Source: Tribonema minus
Lineage: Eukaryota > Sar > Xanthophyceae > Tribonematales > Tribonemataceae
Direction: 5' to 3'
Length of the DNA stretch: 64,000 nt
Assembly: GCA_017506865.1 (NCBI GenBank)
Contig: JAFCMP010000556.1
Location: 1 to 64,000 of the forward strand
Numbering within the stretch: position 1 is the stretch's first letter; each line of letters begins with the position of its first letter. The notes below the pieces were generated by a model, which was not told the origin of the DNA, searched no databases, and saw only the letters and a list, made by a program, of their open reading frames with translations. Shown one piece after another: positions 56,520-64,000 of this stretch. The translations under genes and the position numbers were made by a program.

Positions 56520-58545
56520 CGGGGGCGTATATGCGTATTTAGGTATGTATCTATGTGACAAAATACGCCGCAAATACGGTGTTGTCGTAGACCTGTCAAC
56601 TGCGCTCCTTTGCTGGCGTTGACAGCAGCGACGGCAGCTCTAGGCAGCGGCACTCTTTCGGAAGCTTTTGAACGTTACATTTCTGTTGGGGGTTTCTTTT
56701 TGAGGGGTCAAACTTCATTTCATTCACACGCCACCATGGCTGCTGAGGAGAATGACCTGGTAGTGCTGCTGGACGGCCAAGGCTCTGTTGGCAACACCTA
56801 AACCGTCGGCAAGGACATCTACACCATGCGCAGCTACGCAGCTCACCTGCGTGATCTAAAGCGCAGCGGTAGGGCCAAATGGTGGCCCTCGTTCGAAGTC
56901 GTGGTCGCAATGGTGGATGGGCAGGAGGACGTGCGGCTCAAGTGCTGCCACTGCAAAGAGAACTTTACCGCCTGCAACCCGCCACAGACAGCTAAGAGCC
57001 ACCTCACTACTCGTGGCTGTTCGGGGCTGAAGCGTGTGGCAGCTGCAGCTGCAGCAGTGGGGACTGCCTGAAGCGGCACGCTCACAGCAGCCGCTGGCGG
57101 TGGCGGCAGCGCGACAGCTGCAACTGATTCAACGACTGCTGCCGTCGACGCTGCTATTGCCGGCGAGCGTGGGCGCAGCGTCATATCAGTGGCAATTAGC
57201 TCATTGTTCCACAAGGTGATCTCGTGCCTGGCGTCGTCAAAACGCCGAATGGATCAAGCAGCTGCACCTTGACCTGGCAGCAGAGCTAACCAACATCCAG
57301 CCAGAACGAGTGCTGGGCATAACCATGGACAACACGAAGGCCAATAGGTGCGTTGCTCGTGGGGCGGTGTGCCCTGTTGACCAAGCATCTTATGTGCACA
57401 CTTGTGCATATGTAGTTTACACAAATTTGGAGTTCATGTAGCATGTATTGCCCAGGTGACCATGCGCGGATGCTGCTTATGCAGTGCTGCTGTTAATATG
57501 CATCTGTTACTGCTATGCATAATTGTGTACAGCTTGGTACTGCGCCACGAGCGACAGGCCGAGCAGCATGCGCATCGCAATTCAGCTTTGCAGGCATCAA
57601 GCTGGGCATACAGCTCGTGCAGCCCATCAGCGATGGCATTCACGAGTGGAATGCAACAAGCCCCGCCCCAGCTTCATGTTGCCTCTCTTTATGGCGCTGT
57701 TCGACCATGCACGCGCTTTCGACGCGGAGCACAGCAACGCCATTGACAGCAAGGTGTAGCCCATCTTCAAGGCGCGCTTCGACAAGCACTACGACAAGGC
57801 ATGGGCTGCCGCTTTCCTGGTTGACCCCATATTTGCCCACAGAGGTATTCAGGGGTGGTATCTGTCTTTCAAGGAGCTTAGTGACAGAAAGGTAGAGGAT
57901 GCTCTAGAATGCCTGCAGCAGCTGGCGGGGGGATTGAACAAGGACGCGGTGAGCAAGGAGTTCAGTAACCTGCGCTTGCGCGAGCTGCCACAGAGTATGG
58001 CGCGAGACCTGCCCGTTCTGACCAGGCGTACACCACTTGATGATGGTAGGGAGACTGTTGCTGGCGTAGACATGCGCCGCACTGGTGGGACATCAACAGC
58101 CACCACTTTCCACACATTGCGCAGGCAGCCATCATACTATTGTCATTTCAGGTGACTAGCTGTGAGTGCAACTGGTCAAGGTGGGGAGAGCTGTGCACAA
58201 ACGCGCAATAATGATGCGCTAGACTAGAGTGCGCAGAGAAGTTGGTAACGGTCATGGCCAGTAAGCGCAGTGATGACGGCCACGGCGTGTGCAACGATGC
58301 TTGCGACATGATGTTGCGCCTCTTGGAGGAGGCATAGTAATCAAATACCGTGTTTGTAAATCCAACATCAACTTCAGGTCTTGTGTTGCCTGCTGCTGCT
58401 AATGTTGCACCAATTGTGCGTGATCTGCTTGTGCTACATTGCATGTGCCAGAATACGCCCAAATACGTCAAATACACCCGATACGTACTGGAAATACGGC
58501 GTGTTTAAAGACGGCGTATTTGTGTGGGGAAATACGCGTTTTTGC
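56520..58545 (+). mobile_element. Probable hAT element around the dead transposase
   Basis: Clusters of AAATACG(CC) on the right (58450-58545) and GCGTATTT/AAATACGG on the left (56520-56585) flank the BED/hAT pseudogene. Such repeated subterminal motifs are typical of hAT ends. Exact TIRs and target duplication were not resolved. Confidence 0.45.
56730..58155 (+). pseudogene. Dead hAT transposase with BED-type zinc finger
   Basis: From ATG ~56735 (MAAEENDLVVLLDGQG), stops and frameshifts break the frame. BED-like finger at ~56940-57030: LKCCHCKENFTACNPP...KSHLTTRGC. After a long degraded stretch, transposase pieces follow: ITMDNTKAN-like text near 57320, then QLVQPISDGIHE, SFMLPLFMALFDHARAFD, an in-frame TAG at 57757-57759, RFDKHYDKAWAAAFLVDP and YLSFKELSDRKVEDALECL. 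This is typical of the C-terminal half of hAT transposases (family knowledge). Subterminal AAATACG/CGTATTT words cluster at ~56520-56585 and ~58450-58545, probably marking the element ends. Confidence 0.65.
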
Positions 58546-58975
58546 AACCCCACCGGTTTCACCAGTTTACGGGTGCGGGTGGTCACAGAGTGCTGCTTCA
58601 ACTCGTACGGGTGGCCGCTGCTACTAGTTCTTGAGTACTTGTATTGGTACTGGAAAAAAAAAATCTTACGCTTGATTGTGGAACAATGGCATCATGGTCC
58701 AATTCTGCGTACTAATATAACACTTCGAAGTACGTCACAGGGCTTAAGAGTGCAAGCAGAAAGCCGGCAAGAAGACGGTGCTAGCCGCATCCCCCTCTCG
58801 CCTCGCGGCCAAGTACGGCTATGACACTCAGACACGGCCGGGCCAAACGAAGCAGTGGGCCGCAACAGGAGCCTGTACGCTCGGGTGGTTGTGGAGAAGG
58901 TGTCTCCAAGTACCAGCCAAACTTGTACAGACTGGCACCGTTACCAGTTCTTGTGTACATGTGTGCGAGCTGCTA
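58546..58975. repeat. ACCGGT/ACTTGTA-rich island
   Basis: Dense words such as CACCGGTTTCACCAG, ACTCGTACGGG, GTACTTGTATTGGTACTGG and CAAACTTGTACAGACTGG. The same vocabulary fills the 872-bp hAT-like elements and a short island at about 55180-55235, so these may be decayed ends of that family. Confidence 0.5.
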
Positions 58976-59072
58976 AAATCGTTTGTGCTGTGCTCGACCA
59001 GTTTATAGGTGTGCTAGGTACACGTCAAGTACCTATGAAACAAACGGAATGAACACAAACTATTCAGTATAC

Positions 59073-59131
59073 CTCAGCTGTAGTGAGCTGTGCAGATGGC
59101 TCTGCTGTAGGCTCAACCGCAGTCGCCATGG
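59073..59131 (-). pseudogene. Degenerate Pro-Thr exon (59 nt, frame lost)
   Basis: Acceptor TCCACAG|, donor GAG|GTATAC. The exon aligns with the 78-nt type (VEPTAEPSAQLTTAE) but its length is not a multiple of three, and in phase 0 it would shift the frame. It is either skipped or decayed. Confidence 0.6.
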
Positions 59132-60734
59132 CTGTGGAGTAAGCAGCGCGCGAGCAGAGCAACTTCGGCCCAGCAGGGGCGGCGCTTAAGGGGATGGCCA
59201 TTGCTAGCATTAGGGCTGCGCTTTCCACTGCGGGAGTTGTGAGGCGGACGAAGTCCTGCTAGAAGCACATCTGTATGTGACCGTTTAATGTGTGGATACC
59301 GCTTGTGTTCCATTGCGGTCACAAATGCGTATGAGCACACGCTTGACGATGTGAGAGCAACAATTGCATATCTTGCAATTCTCATAGGGTTACCGCCCCT
59401 CAAGCGGAAGTGAATGAAAGTACTCTAGAGTATACTCTAGGTGCTAGAAATAGTTTGCAGCCTTTAATTAGATCAAACACAACAGTGCAGCCGCTGCTTG
59501 GACCACACTAGTAATACTCCGCTGGCAACTCCGACCTGCTGGCTAAATAAATCCTGCCGAGATGCCGTCATTCCCAGAGAACGCGAAATACAACGAGTTT
59601 TGGCGCTCAGGTCAACTTTCACCAGCGTCTTCCTCCTGCACAAGTACGATTAGCCAGTCTTTTTCTTAGGCTTGGCAAATTTGCATTGAGTATGAGCATT
59701 TCCTTGAATGTGGGTCATCCACTCTAACACTCTTAGACTACTCTAGTTGCTCGAGTGCACTTGTACTCGTCCCACCTGCGGACTGTTTCCGCCTGTGGGC
59801 TGTTTCCGCCTGTGGCCTGCTTCTATTTTGTTCCAGGCACTGCCAGCTTGGCAACATCTAAAATTTTCCAAACCCAGAGATAGTGCATAACCGGGCTGCA
59901 CCAGCATAATTACAGGTTTGTGTGCGTTATTCGCTGAAGCTTGAGGGGCGCAAACCCTATTTCCGCACCAAGTATTGGTCCTATTGAGCTCGTGTGCAGG
60001 CTTGAGTACCAGGTGTACTCGTCACCCGTGGCCGCTGCATTCATTGCGTTAAATGGTCCGCACACCTTGTTGTGTTAGGCATCTGTACACACGTAGTACC
60101 GGTCCTCCGACAGTTTTCAGCTACAAGAACAAGTACAAATGCACATTGAATCGCACAATTTGTTAAAGCAACGGATCATTGTACAACACTGCTCGGTTTC
60201 AACAAGGCTCGCTGCTTTCTAGCCTTCCCGTACTGCTGCGGGAACCACTGGCACAGTAACTTTGCCTAAGACGAAAGAGATGATGGCTCAGCCCCTGTTG
60301 CAGAGGACAATGCTGTTGACCCGGATTCTGAAAACATCGAGCCAAGGGCCCCTCTGATAGCACATATATGTCGCCAGCAAAACATTCACTGTGCCAGCAG
60401 AGCGGCTGTTCCCTTGAACTGCGCCGCCGATCAGACACACCTGGAAGAACTGGGTTATCAGTGATTGCTGAACGCAACAGTAACATTTGCAAGTGCGTCA
60501 CATTGTGCAGTGCCTTGCTAGCAATATGTGCTGGTATGATAAAGTACTACTATGATACGCTGGTTCAGATGATGAAGGGCCTCTCAAGTTTAAGCTAGGC
60601 GTGCGAGCCGAAACAGGTGGCGGCAGGAAGCGATGTGGGAGCATGCTACATATCATGTTTGTGGCTACTGTTCCGTTAAAGTAAAGTTTGACGGTCAGCA
60701 CATCACAATGGCCGGGATGATTCATGTGAGCCGA
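59132..60734. other. No supported gene
   Basis: About 1.6 kb between the degenerate Pro-Thr exon and the inverted duplication block. A few CTCTAGAGTATACTCTAG-like palindromic words at about 59420-59440. Nothing else recognised. Confidence 0.4.
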
Positions 60735-60832
60735 ACAAGCACTCCGATTGATGAGACAAACACATAACTTCATCCTGTCAAAGCTCATGTGGGAACGGTC
60801 ACTACATGTACATTACCAGACACATCATTTAC

Positions 60833-61048
60833 CTTTGCTGTCGGCTCTGCGGACGGCTTGGCAGTGGGCTCTGCGGTGGGTTCAGTGGTGGGCTTGGCAG
60901 TGGGCTCAGCTGTGGGCTCTGCAGTCGGTTCCGTAGTGGGCTTGGCAGTAGGCTCAGCAGTTGGCTGAGCGGTGGGCTCCGCAGTTGGCTTGGCGGTGGG
61001 CTCAGCAGTGGGCTCAGCTGTCGGCTTGGCCGTGGGCTGAGCAGTCGG
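60833..61048 (-). CDS. Exon: Pro-Thr linker (216 nt, 0>0)
   Basis: Acceptor GCCACAG|, donor AAAG|GTAAAT. 72 residues of PTAQ/PTAK/PTAE/PTTE tetrads ending PSAEPTAK. Its 5' part matches the truncated plus-strand exon at 35421; the 3' part shows what was lost there. Confidence 0.72.
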
Positions 61049-61209
61049 CTGTGGCGGCACCACAGTGGCAGCAGTTTAAATCAATGACAGCAGTCATTCA
61101 GTACCTGCTTATGGGGCCTGGCATCAGAGCAGGATGTTCTCTCCTCCTCGAAAGCTTTGGTGTCATAGAACTTGCAAAGCGACGAGAGAATTTCCTGAAT
61201 AGCAGCCAG

Positions 61210-62080
61210 CAGAGATGGCGCGTTAACTTGTTGCACCGGTACGAGTACAAGTTTTTGTACGGGTTTTAACCCGTAACCGGTGGCCCGCTGCGCCGCACGC
61301 GTTAACCGGTACGTGTAACTTGCCGTGGGTGGCAACGCGTAAACACGCATCGGTCCCGCAGCTGATAACTTGCGGTACAAGTTAAATGCCCGTTCCGCTT
61401 TATTCTGTCGGTGCTCGGTAGTTTTGCCGAGGGGAACATGGTTGTATGGTTGGTAGCGAGTCGCGACAGATGGCGAGCGATGTTTGCCACTTCCTTACGG
61501 TTGAGCAGCTCGGAAAGGCCTTCTAGCATTGAGCAGGGCAAGGCTAAAGTTCGTGAAACTATGCGTAGCAACGCACGCAAGCTCGGCTGCCTGCAGAACA
61601 CAGGTGCCGACGCCGACAGCACGCAGTGCTGCACAGCACGCGGCTTTCAGCTTGATGCGTTCACTTCATGAGTCATTGTAGAGGACAAGCTGTGCTGGCA
61701 TGCTGCTGCTGTGACGTGTGTGCCGCACGCCATGCATATCATGCAAATTACACTTTTGTGACATTTGCGTGCAAATGCGTGCGCACCTCTTGCAGCCTTC
61801 ACATTCATGACAGTTATGAGTGGGTACATGAGCATACTATGACGTTTGCATGACATGAATACTGGTGGGCCTTCCAAATAACTGGTGCAGCTGGTGAAAA
61901 CTTGTTGAACCAGTAAAAACCGGTGCAACAAGTATACGGGTACCGGTTGGCACAGCTCACCAGTTAGACTTGTACGGGTAGCCACAGCTACAAGTTTTGG
62001 AATACTCATACGCGTACTTGTCAAAAAATTTCGCGCTCTACGCGCGACCGGTGCAGAGATGGCACTACGCGCCATGTCTG
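61210..62080 (-). mobile_element. Non-autonomous hAT-like element, inverted-block copy, 871 bp
   Basis: Ends CAGAGATGGCGCGT (61210) and CAGACATGGCGCGT (62080, minus). Target duplicates GCAGCCAG at 61202-61209 and 62081-62088. A matching empty site is at 63014-63021. Confidence 0.9.
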
Positions 62081-62215
62081 GCAGCCAGGCATTGCTGACG
62101 CCACTGCAAGCGCTGAACAAGCACTCCGGTTGATGAGACAAACTCATCACTTCATCCTGTCAAAGCTCATGCGGGAACGGTCACTACATGTACAGTTACC
62201 AGACGCACTGCTTAC

Positions 62216-62437
62216 CTCCGCTGTCGGCTCTGCGGTCGGCTTGGCAGTGGGCTCGGCGGTGGGTTCAGTGGTGGGCTTGGCAGTGCCCATGGGCTTAGCT
62301 GTGGCCTCTGCAGTCGGTTCCGCAGTGGGCTTGGCAGTAGGCTCAGCAGTTGGCTGAGCGGTGGGCTCCGCAGTTGGCTTGGCGGTGGGCTCAGCAGTGG
62401 GCTCAGCTGTCGGCTTGGCCGTGGGCTGAGCAGTCGG
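62216..62437 (-). CDS. Exon: Pro-Thr linker (222 nt, 0>0)
   Basis: Acceptor GCCACAG|, donor GAG|GTAAGC. 74 residues with the PMGTAKPTTEPT interruption. Keeps the consensus CAG acceptor that its plus-strand twin at 34031 has lost. Confidence 0.74.
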
Positions 62438-63149
62438 CTGTGGCGGCACCACAGTGGCAGCAGTTTAAATTAATGACAGCAGTCATTCAGTACCTGCTGA
62501 TGGGGCCTGGCATCAGAGCAGGATGTTCAAAACCGTCGGCCCGGGGGCGCACACGGCTGCACTGCCGCGTGATACATGAATGTCAGGCCTTACAGCAAGA
62601 CTCACTAAGCGTTTCCTGACCAGCCAAAGCGTTGTGACACTCGGTTCAGTCTGATTCACACGACGCAAGCCCACGGGCAGCCAGCAGCTATATAGAAGTA
62701 CTTGCCCTCTACAAACTTCAAGGTGCATCATGTCAGTGTACCACTAGTCTGTGACTCTGGCGTAAGCCTTTGAGAATTTGGTAGCGTGCATAGGTGCCTG
62801 GCTGCACCATCGCCAACAGTGCACTAGTGATGACAGTGCCCCAGGTACTGTACTGTACTACGTGGTCCAGCGGCAGCTCTCTGCAGCCCCGGGGTGCCTG
62901 CGCCTGCATCGTGCAAGTCACCATGACCTGACACAGCCACAGCTCAGCTACTTCTCTCCTCGAGAGCCTTGGTGTCAGAGAACTTGCAAGCTGACAAGAG
63001 AACTTGCTGAATAGCAGCCAGGCCTTGCTGACGCCACTGCAAGCGCTGACCAAGCACTCCGATTGATGGAGACAAACACATCACTTCATCCTGTCAAAGC
63101 TCATGTGGGAACGGTCACTACATGTACAGTCACCAGACGCACTGCCTAC

Positions 63150-63341
63150 CTCCGCTGTTGGCTCTGCAGTGGGCTCGGCAGTGGGCTTGGCAGTGGGCTC
63201 AGCTGTGGGCTCTGCAGTCGGTTCCGCAGTGGGCTTGACAGTAGGCTCAGCAGTTGGCTGAGCGGTGGGCTCCGCAGTTGGCTTGGCGGTGGGCTCAGCA
63301 GTGGGCTCAGCTGTCGGCCTGGCCGTGGGCTGAGCAGTCGG
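63150..63341 (-). CDS. Exon: Pro-Thr linker (192 nt, 0>0)
   Basis: Acceptor GCCACAG|, donor GAG|GTAGGC. 64 residues of PTAE-type tetrads. The most upstream exon seen in the window; further exons probably lie beyond 64000. Confidence 0.74.
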
Positions 63342-63502
63342 CTGTGGCGGCACCACAGTGGCAGCAGTTTAAATCAACGACAGCAGTCATTCAGTACCTG
63401 CTTATGGGGCCTTGCATCAGAGCAGGATGTTCTCTCCTCCTCGAAAGCTTTGGTGTCATAGAACTTGCAAAGCGACGAGAGAATTTCCTGAATAGCAGCC
63501 AG

Positions 63503-64000
63503 CAGAGATGGCGCGTTAACTTGTTGCACCGGTACGAGTACAAGTTTTTGTACCGGTTTTAACCCGTAACCGGTGGCCCGCTGCGCCGCACGCGTTAACC
63601 GGTACGTGTAACTTGTCGTGGGTGGCAACGCGTAAACACGCATCGGTCCCGCAGCTGATAACTTGCGGTACAAGTTAAATGCCCGTTCCGCTTTATTCTG
63701 TCGGTGCTCGGTAGTTTTGCCGAGGGGAACATGGTTGTATGGTTGGTAGCGAGTCGCGACAGATGGCGAGCGATGTTTGCCACCTCCTTATGGTTGAGCA
63801 GCTCGAAAAGGCCTTCTAGCATTGAGCAGGGCAAGGTTAGAGTTTGTGAAACTATGCGTAGCAACGCACGCAAGCTCGGCTGCCTGCAGAACACAGGTGC
63901 CGACGCCGACAGCACGCAGTGCTGCACAGCACGCGGCTTTCAGCTTGATGCGTTCACTTCATGAGTCAATTGTAGAGGACAAGCTGTGCTGGCATGCTGC
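63503..64000 (-). mobile_element. Non-autonomous hAT-like element cut by right window edge
   Basis: Starts CAGAGATGGCGCGT at 63503 after GCAGCCAG (63495-63502) and matches 61210-61707 almost base for base. The other end lies outside the window. Confidence 0.85.

Larger units (their letters stand above)
8989..63341 (-). other. Proposed giant modular gene (or gene cluster) on the minus strand: exon chain
   Basis: Exons recognised by frame, composition and splice sites, in transcript order with intron phases (start>end): 63341-63150 (0>0), 62437-62216 (0>0), 61048-60833 (0>0), 54214-54137 (0>0), 53832-53676 (0>1), 47888-47533 (1>0), 45703-45678 (1>0), 43080-42390 (0>1), 41271-41233 (1>1), 40774-40749 (1>0), 39675-39379 (0>0), 38594-38204 (0>1), 37310-37242 (1>1), 36135-36073 (1>1), 25572-25415 (1>0), 25210-25133 (0>0), 23670-23644 (0>0), 15839-15734 (0>1), 14346-14212, 13713-13579, 12497-12363, 10690-10556, 9120-8989 (all 1>1). 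Every junction from 43080 to 8989 is in phase. The only mismatch is 47533 to 45703. Start and stop codons were not found; the gene probably continues past both ends of this chain. One giant gene versus two or three adjacent paralogues cannot be settled without transcripts. Confidence 0.6.
60735..64000 (-). repeat. Inverted copy of the 32.5-35.6 kb Pro-Thr/hAT block (continues past right edge)
   Basis: In minus orientation: hAT-like element (cut by the edge), Pro-Thr exon 192 nt, short intron, Pro-Thr exon 222 nt, intron with the hAT-like element, Pro-Thr exon 216 nt. Order, exon lengths and insertion sites match the plus-strand block. Unlike it, this copy lies in the same orientation as the other minus-strand exons, and its last exon is complete. 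Confidence 0.88.

Overview
This is nuclear DNA of an intron-rich microbial eukaryote, most likely an alga (inference: long introns, CAG|GTGAGT-type splice sites, moderate to high GC, Pro-Thr linkers and algal-type retroelements; a green alga fits best, but a stramenopile is not excluded). There are no operons, rRNA genes or CRISPR arrays, and I recognised no tRNA. Most of the window is the exons of one or a few very large, modular, probably extracellular protein genes on the minus strand, with transposable elements packed into their introns.

1-6.2 kb: one uninterrupted minus-strand reading frame of at least 2064 codons runs off the left edge. It encodes a retroelement polyprotein: a PPPIPG repeat, Cys/His zinc-finger-like motifs, an OTU-type cysteine protease and the start of a reverse transcriptase (RT). 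9-15.8 kb: five tandem minus-strand exons (four of exactly 135 nt, one of 132 nt, all phase 1-1), each encoding one ~45-residue Cys-rich repeat, preceded by a Pro-Thr exon. 16.9-21.6 kb: a compound Ty1/copia element with three LTR segments and a 5-bp target duplication (GGCAG), inserted in an older Arg/Gly-rich reading frame. 23.6-25.6 kb: Pro-Thr exons. 28-35.6 kb: plus-strand Pro-Thr exons in a tandemly duplicated block carrying two 872-bp hAT-like elements; 60.7-64 kb is an inverted copy of the same block. 36-48 kb: minus-strand exons for unrecognised Cys-containing domains, two small Cys modules and short Pro-Thr micro-exons; the phases fit together almost perfectly. 43.4-44.2 and 49.5-51.6 kb: two 5'-truncated copies of a non-LTR element carrying a C-terminal RT tail and an endonuclease-like region. 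53.7-59.1 kb: further Pro-Thr exons, a TIR element and a dead BED-finger/hAT transposase.

On the minus strand the exons read, from right to left: Pro-Thr exons (63.3, 62.4, 61.0, 54.2, 53.8 kb), an Ala-rich hydrophobic exon (47.9 kb), a 230-residue orphan domain (43.1 kb), Pro-Thr micro-exons, two more orphan domains (39.7, 38.6 kb), two disulfide modules (37.3, 36.1 kb), Pro-Thr exons (25.6, 25.2, 23.7, 15.8 kb), then the five Cys-rich repeats. From 43,080 down to 8,989 every junction is phase-compatible, which strongly suggests one transcript of more than 34 kb. Its role is not shown; a secreted or surface adhesin or matrix protein is an inference from composition. Exon boundaries were read by eye from splice consensus and reading frame, without transcript data.
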